From assembly GCA_905182995.1 (NCBI GenBank), contig CAJJDP010000021.1:314648-378647 (forward strand): a stretch of 64,000 nucleotides of DNA, read 5' to 3'. Made by a program: the position numbers and the translations under genes. The notes under the pieces were generated by a model, which was not told where the DNA came from, did no database searches, and saw only the letters and a program-made list of their open reading frames with translations. Below, piece by piece: positions 1-11,500 of this stretch; positions within the stretch are counted from its first letter, which is position 1, and each line of letters opens with the position of its first letter. This DNA is from Paramecium octaurelia (Eukaryota; Ciliophora; Oligohymenophorea; Peniculida; Parameciidae).

Positions 1-911
1 AATTGCTTATTCATTATGGCCAACGTCAAGATATAATTTAATATAGTTTCCTTATTCATTTTTTATGCTGAATTATTCAAGCCTACAAGGTTACTTAATT
101 TTTAAGGCCTCCTCAAAGTTATTAAATGTGAATTCTCATATGAATAAAATTATTACTATATTTCTCCATTAGAATTTTTGATGAAGCGGCTACTATTGCA
201 TTGTTTTCATCATTAAAATCTTAGAATTCACCTTAAACTATTGTGAGATCTGCATTTTTTTCTTTTGCCTCATTAATGAAAATCTCATACGGCTAACTTT
301 TTGGCCCTATAACAACAGGACAATTTTGCTTAATAATTCCAGCCTTCTCTTTGGCAATTAAGGCGAGGGTATTCCCAAGTATATGCATATGATCAAAGCC
401 TATGGTTGTAATTATAGATATTAAAGGAGAAGTGATGATATTGGTTGAATCCATTCTTCCTCCTAAACCAGTTTCCCATGATACATATTTAAGATGCATA
501 TCATTAAAGTATTTTAATGCTAAACATGTCACATATTCAAAAAAAGTTAATTCAAGATTATTCCTTTCTGCCAAATTAAAAAAGTCATTTAAGTGTTCTT
601 ATACGTATTCTTCAGAAATCATTTAATTATTGACCTCATTTTTTTGATAAATGTACTTTAATTCTTTCTCTAAAACTTGAAATATGAGGGGAAGTAAAAC
701 AACCACATGATTCAATTGATTGCATTATTTTGCACATTTTAAGTGTTACAGAACCTTTTCCATTTGTTCCTGCTATATGTATGAATTATAGGTCTCTCTA
801 TGGATTTCCCAATAATTATGTCATTTTAATCATGTTTGTCAATGTCGCTCTATCTTTTCGAAATACAGACACTTTGTTAAGTTTTTATAATGCTTATTAG
901 TATTTTTACAT
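1..911 (-). CDS. Folylpolyglutamate/dihydrofolate synthase (FolC, Mur-ligase family), 3'-partial and frame-broken
   Basis: FolC enzymes ligate glutamate to folates with ATP. Read from the ATG at 911, the protein shows in order ALQKLN, the ligase P-loop context HIAGTNGKGSV, TSPHISSFRERIKV, WETGLGGRMDSTNII with GFDHMHILG, KEKAGIIK, and near the window edge PCRLEQF and LDVGHNEQAI. This is the FolC motif order from the N-terminus to about four fifths of the protein; the C-terminus lies beyond base 1. Two single-base frame changes are needed: one at the seven-T run near 637-643 and one near 130-150. No intron fits either spot, so the copy is a recent pseudogene or carries sequencing errors. The next minus-strand gene ends 31 nt upstream. 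The family is certain; whether the gene works is not. Confidence 0.85.
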
Positions 912-941
912 TAATAAAATAATACAATAACAATCATTTCG

Positions 942-1691
942 TCATGACTTTTGATGTCTAATTAAGGACATTTTATCATCAAGATCTTTAATTAAGGCTT
1001 GAATAAGAGTTAAGCTTTTGTTAAATCCAGCTGCATTGGCTCTTAAAGAATCGATTTTCGGCATCTTTACAATTTCTGGTGTTGTTGTGATATTTAGTTT
1101 TAAGCATTTGGCTGCAGTTAATTCATCTTCATTATCTAAGGATACTTAACTATTATTCACCTTTGAGAGTCTGTTTGAGACGTTCAATTTCTTCCTATGA
1201 TTATGATTTAATAGCTTCCAAATCAGTATGGGCTAAAGCTAATTGTTCGAGAACCTTATCTAATTTCACTTCTAAGTCTTTATTTGCTTCTTCTAGCTGT
1301 CTTAATTTAATCAAAAACAATACCTAACTTTACTATTATTTAAATCTTAATCGACTTCTAGATCAATAATTTGCATTTTATAAGTTTAGAGAGTTTTTTA
1401 CAAATCGGTGATTTGAGCCTCCTTTTTATTTATTTACTTTTCTAATTGATTTTAAATTTACTACAATTCATTCTAAAGAATATAAGATAATATATTTACT
1501 CTGGCCTTTTGGGTTTCTTCTTTTTGTTGCAGAAGAGAATTTTATGCTTAAGCAAGTTATTTACTTAAAGATTCTATACTCTTTTATTGTTAATCTTCCA
1601 ATGCTTGACTTTCCTCAACAAACTAATTATATTCTTCTTCCATCTATTGATATTTTTAAGCCATCTCTTCATACAACTCTTTGTAGTTCAT
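942..1691 (-). CDS. Coiled-coil protein
   Basis: The ATG at 1691 opens a Gln/Glu/Lys-rich protein of about 218 aa (MNYKELYEEMAQKYQQMEEE...), heptad-like for most of its length, ending LIKDLDDKMSLIRHQKS then TGA. Introns at 1473-1499 (27 nt, GTA...TAG) and 1136-1160 (25 nt, GTG...TAG) keep the frame. Around 1290-1335 the frame is kept only if a 41-nt GTAAAG...CTAG segment is removed, or if one base is wrong in a T run. I do not recognise the family. It lies 43 nt from the end of TAMM41 and 31 nt from the start of FolC on the same strand. Confidence 0.7.
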
Positions 1692-1733
1692 TTAATTACG
1701 AATAATTTATTTTTAGTATAATATTTAATTGAC

Positions 1734-2738
1734 TCATTTAAAGCGTTTGCTTAACTTCTAAATTCCATATTTAACACTCAATAAAGGAGAAATCATGGCT
1801 AAATTGTAGAAGAGCATACGTCTTGAAGAAAATTGATTTTTCCTTTTGACGCTTTCTTTTATGAGATCCTTGATTCTATCTTAACTCATCATTTTTAATG
1901 TTCCCATATTGTCCTTTTCACCCAATATGATACTTAACAATTATCCAGGTATCATTGAACATAAGAACTCCCTAAATCAATACAGAACTGATTACAATGA
2001 TTTTATGCTAGTATCAATTAAGACTTCCCCATCTTTTTAGATTTTAATCACATTATTGAGATCTCCAAGATTTGTAAGGTAGAGATCAGTTATATTTTTA
2101 TAATTTCCTTTGAGTATGTTGAAGACTTTGTTTTAGTTTTCACCTCCCAGAGTAAATCTAATGTCACCATAATAGGATAAACTTATCACACTATAGAGTA
2201 ACTCTTATAATGACATCGATGATTTGAAATCCATCAAAATAGCAACAGCTATAGCACTTTATAAGTTAGAAATGCATGCTCTTTCAAATCTTAAATCTTC
2301 AAATTCTTAAATAGTGACTATTGGTTTCTACATTCTCCCAGCAATAGATAGCCATTTCCAATTTTCTAGATCTTTGATTAATTCTTTAGTGGACACAACG
2401 CCATATTTCAATTTCAAATCTTGATATTAAACAAAGGGACTGAAATGGATAGGGAATATTTCAACATTCATCCTCTGTATGAATCTGCTTCCTAAATAAT
2501 AGCTTAAACCACTATAATGCTATGGTAGTCATATATATACTGTTTAATTGATCTGAATATTCTGCTTATGCCATTCTTCCACATTATCTACCGCAATGAT
2601 TAAGTCTATCATAGGCTTGTTTTTTGTATAATCATAATTGAATTAAGGTTGAACAGCTGATCCATAGGCAAATGACAAGTCACTTTATGGCAGAGTTTGA
2701 ATGAATTATTTCAACAGATTCATTGGAATTTATTGCAT
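1734..2738 (-). CDS. TAMM41: Mitochondrial phosphatidate cytidylyltransferase (Tam41/Mmp37)
   Basis: TAMM41 makes CDP-diacylglycerol from phosphatidic acid and CTP on the matrix side of the inner mitochondrial membrane, the first step to cardiolipin. The 319-aa product carries the family landmarks SFAYGSAV, MIDLIIAVDNVEEWH, then N...HYSGL and KYGVVS in the nucleotidyltransferase head, and GRMQKP further on. The acidic pair in MIDLIIAVD matches the catalytic region. Introns at 2520-2540 (21 nt) and 1972-1995 (24 nt) are GTA...TAG and each contains an in-frame TGA, so splicing is required. Length agrees with the family (about 310-330 aa). The start is the ATG just before IPMNLLKQFIQ. Confidence 0.92.
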
Positions 2739-2813
2739 ATTTTTAAATAATACCAATAGTTGAATAATAACAATAATTAAATGAATAACATTTATATATA
2801 TATATTATATTTG

Positions 2814-4265
2814 TCAAACTCCATTAATAAAGTTATCAATCATAAACCATGAGTTCTCCCTTTAATCTTATGGGACCATCTAATGATAAATAATATATTG
2901 AATTACATGTCCAGCACTTCTAATAACTTGGAATCGGAAATAATTGTACTCAACAATCCATCCTGCTAATTAATTTTGTAATTCTCCATCATTAGTGTTC
3001 AAATAAGGAGTCCATCCTTTTATTTCTTTGATTCCTGGTATTTATTTGATGCTTTCATAAGTCTCAACCATACTAACAGCTAAATCTTGATCACCAGAAT
3101 ATAGGAGAATTTAGATTCCGGCTTAAAATAATTCAGGTAAAATTAAATAGCTTCCCTCTGATTTAGAATATTAAAGATAAATAGGATCACTGCATCCTGA
3201 CCAAACAGTGTTCTTATCTACATGAAGTGCCTCCTTATATTCATCAGTGTTTAACTTATTGGCTAAAGGTCCAAAGTCAATGCAAGGTGCACCAGAATCA
3301 TCATCATCTTCAGTTAGTTTTAACCAAGGAGTGTATGAAAATCTGTGTTTGGATTCTCTCTACACTTTGTATTATTTCAAAGTACTGTCACCCCAACAAT
3401 ATGAATATACTCCATAAGGATTAATCTCTGCAATAGCACTATCTAGAGATTTCTGAGCCTATCTGCAACTAGCTGATTTTGGCTACAAAGCGCAATTGTG
3501 ATTCAAAATAAACTAATTAGTATAATCAATGAATGATCTTCTAGCCAAGAACTTTATTGAAGTTTAACTTCTAAATTTCTCATCATTGATCAAAACACCA
3601 TTTCCGATCAACACTCCCTTGAAATTGATCTTTTCCTTTTAATCTACTGTTTTTTCGCCTTCCAACAAAGCTTTGGCTGTGTAAGGAATGTACATTCCTA
3701 ATAATTAATAACTTTCATACCTGCATATGATTCTCCAGCTATGTAGAAATCTCTACCTCTGTAATATGTGAATGTATCGAACCATTATCTGATGGCCTCA
3801 TAGTTGAATCTACCAGTCTTTTCATCTGTGAATTTGTAGTTTTTGTCAGGAGTTGGCTATGAGAATCCGACACCAAATGGAGATTCCAATATTAATAAAT
3901 GAGCATTTTTATTCCATGACCATGGATTTTATTTGTATTCGGTTTCTCCATTGTCAATTACAAATGGACCGATTTCTTGCATCAAACCCAATAATGATGA
4001 ACATCCTGGACCACCATTAAGCCAGAGTATTACTGGTTAAGTTGCTACCTCAGCATCCTCTGTTTGGCTCTCTACGAATACATAATGCAAATTTCTAATG
4101 TAGAATCTATATAAACCTGTTTACTCCCTCGTCATTTAGCTCAATCAATCCTGACCACGTCTTGAATCTATATACTGGCCAATCTGGCCATTTAAATTCA
4201 TCAGCCACAAAATCTATGCAAGAGACTGAAAGCAGTAGCGTAGCGAGCATCACAAATTTCATCAT
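2814..4265 (-). CDS. Serine carboxypeptidase (peptidase family S10), secreted/lysosomal
   Basis: A 459-aa S10 carboxypeptidase, removing C-terminal residues in acidic compartments. The N-terminus [16 protein letters not shown] looks like a signal peptide. Visible are [13 protein letters not shown], the nucleophile motif [27 protein letters not shown] with the catalytic Asp, and SAGHMVPQDQ with the catalytic His, so the full triad is present. Introns lie at 4095-4116 (22 nt, GTTT...TAG), 3698-3720 (23 nt) and 2880-2906 (27 nt); the last splits the His motif between H and M. A paralogue at 51980-53437 has introns at the same three places. It probably works in the food-vacuole/lysosomal system (inference). 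Confidence 0.95.
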
Positions 4266-4587
4266 TAATTTCTAATTATTTATTAAATTATCTAGATTTG
4301 CCGATTTCTTAATTAAATAACCGGTGAAATTTTAATGCATATTGATAATTGTACATTAATAATGTCTAACATCAATAATTTGTACTCGCATGACAATTGT
4401 ATCATAATGATAAGAGAATAATTTTATGATTATATTTACAACAATTCAAATTGTAATTATATATACCTTTGAGTTTAAGTATTTCTAATATAACTAATAT
4501 TTCTTTATGATTTGTGATAGTTCATTTTTGTTATCAATATCAATAATAAGAAATAATTGAAAATGAATAAAATATATTTAATTTAAT

Positions 4588-4984
4588 ATGTAGTAAATCA
4601 GTAAGGAAAAGGAAAATCAAATCCAATAAGCTATGGACTTAGAAAAAGATGTAATAAGTACATTAGGCAAAGTGAGATAATATGAAGCTTCAATTAATTC
4701 ACTCAAAAGAAACATATAGAAATGCAACATTACTTTGAAGGAATTAGGCAGTATTGATTAATAGAAGACATACTAACCTGTTGGTCGATGGTATCATAGT
4801 TTAAATTTATTTTTTTAGCTTTATTTTAAAACCCAAAGCAGATATTGTGAACGAAGTTAATGAAAATATCAAATCTCATGAGAAAGACATAGATGAATAT
4901 GAAAAGGTTAGGTAGCATCTAATTACAAAAGGGAAGGAGAAAGAAACCTAATTGCAAGAAGCAATGAAATCATTAAAAATTTGA
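4588..4984 (+). CDS. PFDN1: Prefoldin subunit 1 (beta-type prefoldin)
   Basis: Prefoldin is the cytosolic hexamer that hands unfolded actin and tubulin to the CCT chaperonin. The 122-aa product has an N-terminal helix (ENQIQQAMDLEKDVISTLG), the hairpin signature YQPVGRCFIL, and a C-terminal coiled helix ending EAMKSLKI. PVGRCFIL aligns with VGRMFIL of animal PFDN1. Size fits (about 122 aa). One 28-nt intron at 4791-4818 falls inside the VGR/CFIL codon. An ATG at 4563 is in another frame, so 4588 is used. The Kelch/BTB gene starts 16 nt after the stop. Confidence 0.87.
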
Positions 4985-5000
4985 AATTTTAATATATTTT

Positions 5001-7133
5001 ATGTTCTAAGATAATATTTGGGAATGTGTCTAATAAAATGGAATGCCAACTCCAAAAAGTGGACATTGTTGTTGTGTAGTAGCAAATAATTTTTATGTTT
5101 TTGGTGGACAATCAAACACTGAAATACTCAATGAATTTCATAGATTCAATCTAGAAGATAAAACTTGGAGTAAACTAAAGAGTGATTCATAACCAAATGG
5201 AAGAAGTTCAGCAGGAATGTGTGGTGTTGATGATATTAAAAAGCTATATTTATTTGGGGGTACCTTATTGATAGTGGAGAAGACCAGCAAGAAGTATTTT
5301 AATTATTCTATCCATTTAGTGATCTCTATGAATATGACATTCAAAAAAATAACTGGAGTATTGTGATGACCTAAACACCAGGTCCTTGTGAGAGGTATGG
5401 TCATTCGATGATAGTGTCAAATTAGTAATTAAGAATAATATTCTATTGTTTAGTTAGATATATATCTTTGGTGGTGTTCACTATGTAAAAGCATAAAATA
5501 GAATGAATCCTGAATTTTTGAATGATTTATGGGTGTTTTCTTTGATTGATAAAATTTGGAAGAAACTTGAAGTATAATCAAATTGATTACCAAGCTTAGG
5601 GCCTAAATTTAACCATAAGCTAGATACAGACACACAACTGCTGTTATTGGGAATGAACTATATATCATAGGTGGAACTACAAATTAAAATCGTTATGGAT
5701 AGATAGTAAAGACTGATTTTACTAATATGTAATGGTCATACTTAGAGTTAGAGGCTCTTAAAAACAAATCAAAAAAAAACTTATTTAAAGGTAGATACGG
5801 ACATGCTTGTTTTGTTATGGAAAACATGGTATACATTTACAGTGGTATGGATGATGGGTAGTGTGATGATGCATTATAATTAGATGTGATACAAAATAAA
5901 TGGAAAAGTAAGAAGTTTAGAGGGAACATACCATCTCGGGAATTTTTTAGTTTTGCTTAGACATCAAATTAACTATTTATATTTGGAGGCAGAACCTAGT
6001 AGAATTAAAGATTAAATGATTTATATGTGTGGAATCACAACTTAAGATAAGAGGAATAGCAGTATTGTACATTAAGATAAGAGATGGTAATAATTATAAT
6101 CTATTTAAAGCATTCTTTATTAGAAATTAATTAAAATTGCAGCGATTTTACAATCTTTACTAAGAGTAGTACTTAATATGCTTTGCATAAGTGTCTTCTA
6201 AAAGTTAGATGCCCAATTTTATTGTAGTTTGAAAATCTGCAATTTTCAGATATTCTAGTTTAAATTTTAATAAAATACATTTATAAAGCAGAATTAGCTT
6301 TGGATTTACTTAGTAAAGTTGAAATTAGAGAGGCCCTTTAATTTAGTGCTTTCGTTTAGGATGATTTATTTGCAACTGCCATTATTTAATATTTCCTGAT
6401 TGATTGCAGAGGTCAAAGCGATTATGATTTTATTGAAAAGGAGTTGTAACAGATTTATAGTAAGGGCAATTCTAGTGCGCAAATAAATTTTCTATTAAAA
6501 AGTGTTTTGTAAATATTAGAATATAGAAAACAAAAATAATTTGTCAATTTATTTCAACAACAAAGAATAATATTTAACAATATTTCTCATTAAATAGTAA
6601 TGAAATTTTATCAAGATATGAGAAAGTTATAGTATCATTCTGAAACTGATACAGTAATTACTGCATAGGATAAATAAATAAATGTACATTCATTTGTATT
6701 GGTTGCAAGATCAGAATACTTTAGAGAAATGATCCATTTTGAGAATGGAGTAATTCAGCAAATCTAGGTTGATTTTGACCCATAGATTTTATAAAATATT
6801 ATCAACTATCTATATTGTGGTTACTAGGCTTTGTAAAGATAAAATGAAGGGAATTTTGATCATTTAATCAATGCATTCAAAGCATCTAGTTATTTCATGT
6901 TGAGTAACTAAACATTTCTATACTTGATCTAAGAAGGAATGGCTGAATTCATAAATAAAGACAATGTATTTGATTTGGCTGAATTAGCCGAACAATTGAA
7001 TGCAATATATTTACTTTACGAATGTTGTACCTTTATTTCTGAAAACCTAAAAGGAGTATCTTTATCAGATTTGAGAAAATTATCAAAAGAAGTATTAATT
7101 CGTGTTCTTGAAGTAATAGGATAGAAATAATGA
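5001..7133 (+). CDS. Kelch-repeat protein with two BTB/POZ-like regions
   Basis: About 700 aa. The first half is a Kelch beta-propeller: repeats show FYVFGGQ, KLYLFGG, QIYIFGGV, LYIIGGTT, VYIYSGM and LFIFGGR, each with the downstream W. The second half begins around 6090 and carries two BTB-like segments, NCSDFTIFTKSSTQYALHKC and INVHSFVLVARSEYFREMI, the latter followed by NYLYCGY and a BACK-like helical tail. Kelch/BTB proteins usually serve as substrate adaptors of CUL3 ubiquitin ligases (family knowledge). A 29-nt intron lies at 5425-5453. Two one-base frame losses interrupt the propeller, one at the G run 5256-5260 and one near 5570-5620; both sides of each break are clearly Kelch. Confidence 0.9.
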
Positions 7134-7335
7134 ATATATAATTAACATTATCAAAATTTAAAGTTTCAGTATAAAGTGGGTTTCTACATTTCTTTATGGT
7201 ACTAGATAAATAATAATAAATACAAAAAAGTCTGCAGTTTTTCTGGGGATTAGATTTCCATCCTTTCTGACTTATAGAACACTAGTTTTATTTTGCATCA
7301 AAGATTTAAGATTGTTGTACAATTACACTGCTTCT

Positions 7336-8444
7336 TCAATCTAGGCCTCGACGCATTTATTTTTAGAAAAACTTATCTAACTATTGTATGATTCTTTATG
7401 CTAATGGAACTAAATAAATGGATGAATTTACATAAGAAGTGCTATTATTTTTTGTAGAACTACACTCCACAGGAATTGAATTAAATTGGACTTTCAAAAT
7501 AGATTTAACAGGAGTACTCTATTTCTTTTCATAGGTTGGAGTATCTTATTTAGATTGACTTCTATTAATTTAGATAATAGGTTTAGGTATTTTTCTTTCA
7601 CTTTATACAATTTTGTTAGTCACATCTTTATTTTCAGATTCAACTGTATTTGTCTTGTTGATTGATTGATTGATTTTCTTTTCGGATGCACTCCTTAACT
7701 GTAAAAAATTGTATTGTGTCTTGGGAGGTTGAGGTAGTTTCTTCAAACTGGAGCTTCTTATGACTCCTTTGAAACACTCAGCCTTTTTAGTGTAAGAAGC
7801 ATCAGAAATCCGAGATTCTTTACTTGAAGGTCTCTATCTTAATTCAAAGTATGCTTTTGATTATTATTGCTATGATGAGCTGGGTCTTGAATTAGATTTC
7901 GTAACTGATTCTTTAAGATTTCTTGGTTGTTAAGACAATTAAGATTTATTTAATAATTTCTCATTTTAAAAGTCTTTAGTTTCTCTAGTTAATCTTTAAA
8001 TTTCTAGATCCAAATTACCTATATCTCTAAGCAACATCTTTTTGATACTAGGCTTTTGTGGCTTATCAATTAAAGGAGATTATTCAAGAGGAATTGGTTC
8101 AACAGGCTATTAGATTTGATATTCGATTTCTTATTCTGGAGGTGGAGTTGAATTTCGCATTGGTAATTCTTCTTTAACAAACTATAATTTTTTAGATGGC
8201 TTTTGAGATGGTTAAGATGATTGCTTTTTAGTAGGATTAAAAACAATGAATTCTTGTTGATTGGACTATTGTTATTATTATTTGGATTGCTTTTTATTCT
8301 TTTAAGTATTTGCATTTTGGTATTGTTCCTACAAATTACCCAATAACTATTATTTTCTTAAGTAAATTAGGATATGTACCTTAATTCGAATTGAGCCGCA
8401 GCTTCCTCTTCACTTAATTTACTATATCTACCTTATTCTGCCAT
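7336..8444 (-). CDS. Disordered Ser/Gln/Lys-rich protein
   Basis: About 350 aa, starting MAEQGRYSKLSEEEAAAQFE, then Gln/Asn-rich (codon runs at 8265-8290), Pro/Ser-rich segments (TPPPEQE, SRPSSSQQQQ) and a basic tail ending KFFQKQMRRGLD. A 33-nt GTA...TAG intron is likely at 8354-8386, but the exons on either side differ by one base in frame, so the 5' junction is unsettled. No domain is recognised. The long Asn/Leu-rich reading frame here in another phase is a shadow. The gene ends tail to tail with the Kelch/BTB gene, about 200 nt away. Confidence 0.72.
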
Positions 8445-8513
8445 TCAGTTAAATAAATTAATAAGTATATTGAGAGTGAATTAATTACAATCCGTTTTTA
8501 TTATAATAAAAAA

Positions 8514-11500
8514 ATGGTCAAACAATGCTATCTATTGATCACCTTATTGGTGATTGTCCATAGTCTGAATTATGGGACGGTTCTGATTCAAAATGAAGGG
8601 GGAGGACAAATTCAATCAAAAGTAATTCGTTTGATTAATCGAAGGAAATAATCTTCTCAAAACCGTTCTAGCAGATCCCTTAAGTTGCTATAGCACTTCT
8701 TAATGGTCGTGGAGACATTTTTGCAGAAATTCATGAGGTTAATCAAGAAGGTACTCAAGTATCTATTTAATAAAAGGATTCACATTATAAATGATGGCAT
8801 CCGATGAGATTGAGGCAGAATTTGCCTATTTAGCCATAGAAAATGATGAGAACTATCAAATTGAATGTTTCAATCGTATTGCTGTTGGAAATGAGATTCA
8901 AATTCCTCTAATCATCTAGAGACCAACATTTATTGGTGTTCTAGCTACCAATACACATGCAAACAATTTCAATATTGGTAATTTATTGATGTAATTGGCA
9001 AAGATCTAATTGATGGCAATCTCATAGTTGATAATGATGGAAAATTGAACATGTGTATAATCATCACAAATGAAGAGCAACCATTCGATTTGATTGGTTA
9101 TGAGAACTATCAAGAACAAGAAACAGCTGAATTTCATCCATTTAAAAAACAAAATGCCATGTAACTCTTAAATATTAATTCAGCTTAGGAGCTTAGTATA
9201 AGCACAACAATCCCTTGAAATCACACATCTAGATCAGCATAAATCCTTTGAAATTTGGCATCATCAATCTATTGAAATAATTAAGGATTCCTCAATTGAA
9301 GTATATCCAACTCATAGATCTTTGGAAGTTGTGAATGACGATTAACCAAATCAACCAGAATTCAAATAAGAGGAATCCTTAGAAATATTTAAATTGGAAA
9401 ATAAAGACGCACAATCGCAGTCTGATTAAAAATTAATTGTTGAAGACATCCGTCTAGACAATCAAAATCTTGAATCTGAAAATACCCAACTCGAAGACAT
9501 TAAATTGGATGATCAACCAATGGTTACTTAACAGTAAACAACTGTAGCTGTATCCGATTAATTAGAAGATATTAAATTAGATCTTGAACCTACTAAAGAA
9601 ACTGAATAACCAGAGACTATCCCTATTGGTGATTAATAATAATAATAAGAAACTAGTTAATAATAATAACTTGAAGATGTGAAGTTAGAATCTGAAGATG
9701 CTGGAAGTAATTAAGAATCCTAATAACTTAACTTGACTAAAGAAGAAGAAATTCATTTAATAAAAAACTCAGAAGAATCATAAGATGCTAATATTGAATA
9801 GGTGCATGAATAAAAAGATCCATAAAATTAAAATGAGGATGTTTAGAATTTACAATCTAATGTTGCAAGTAATACTAGTGATTAAGTACTCTAATAAGAA
9901 GATGTCACATTTGATAATTAAGAATAAGCTGCTACAAATTAATAAGAGGAATCAAAATAAGAGTTCTAAATGGAAGATATTAAATTAGATAATACAGATA
10001 TATCTTCGATTAATGTTGATGACATTCCTCAATAATAATAAGCTAAAGATATCTAAAATGATTAATTATCTGTTTCATCTGAAGTGAAACCAATTGAAGA
10101 TACTTCCATTGCTGAAGATGTTGTTGTTCATGCAGATGAAGTGAAAATAGAAAATGTGAAAATCTCTGAATCAAATTTTGAGGATATCATCACATAGTAA
10201 TAGACTTAAGAAGATAATACAGATAATACAGAATAATAAGTTTAAGAATAATAGGTTTAAGATGATATTCAAGAGAATAATGAAATCATTGGGCAATCTG
10301 AAGATGTTTCAGTTGATCCTGAAGCCTTCTAGGATCCATAATAAAAAATTACTTAAATAAATGATGATGATCTTCTTAAGCAAGAATCAGATATCGATGA
10401 AATGATTAGATATGCTTAAGAATTGAGAGAAGAAGCTAAACACTTAAAAAATAAAAAAAGAGGAGAATAACAATTAGAAAAAATGGATATTATGGAAAAA
10501 GCCTCTACTTTAGAGTAGGAAGTTAACTAGTTAGAAAATTAAAGTGAAGAACCTAAGGTTATTGAAGATTAAATAAGTTTGGATGTTAACTCTGCTTATG
10601 AGGATTAAAAGGATATATAAATTGAATAGCCATAGGAAGAACAACAACCTCCAGTCATTTATTTAAATGATGCTGGAGTCAACCCTGAGCAATAGTTAAT
10701 AACATAAGAAATCAAGGATGATGATAAACTTATGATCACTGAAAACTAATTATAGGAAGAGGTTGAGAAAGAATTGTAGTCACAAGAGTAATAAGTGGAA
10801 AGCACATCTCAAATTGAAGAAGACGATGTCTAGATTGTTGATGCCTCTATTAAGTTAGATGAAGATCACTAAGATATGGAAGTATATGAATCAGGTCAAG
10901 TTGAACTCATTCCTGACGAAGTTTAACCTTAGGTTGAGGATGTCTAATAAATTGAATAACCTCAAGAATAAGTGGAAGTAGAAACTCCATAAGAAGATTA
11001 GGTTTAGGATTAAGAGTCAACAAAAGAAGAAGGGGCTATTGAAATAGGATTGACAACAGATGAAGGAGAAGCATTCATTAGAAAACCAAAGAAATCTGAT
11101 TTCTTAAGGGAGAAATAAAGATTAAAAGATAAATTAACTAATGTAATTAGAGATTTTAAATTGGACACTGTTTAAAGTAATTCTTTGGATTCTGTAGTTG
11201 AAGCAGATAAATAATATTCTTTGATTATTGATCGATTAGATGTGCCTGAAAATAATGAATAAGTTATTGTGTTGAAGGATGAGGATTATGAATAAAATCA
11301 AGTTGAACCAGAACCAGAATAAGAAGTCAAATAACTTGGTGATTATTTGGAAGCAGTAGAACCAAATGTTGAAAATGTTAATTTTATCTATGATGATGAA
11401 TAACAATAGGAATAATAAACAATAGAAATCGAAGATATCAAATTAAATGATGATAACACAGATGAAGAAACTAATTACAAAATCGTTGAAGCCAAAGATG

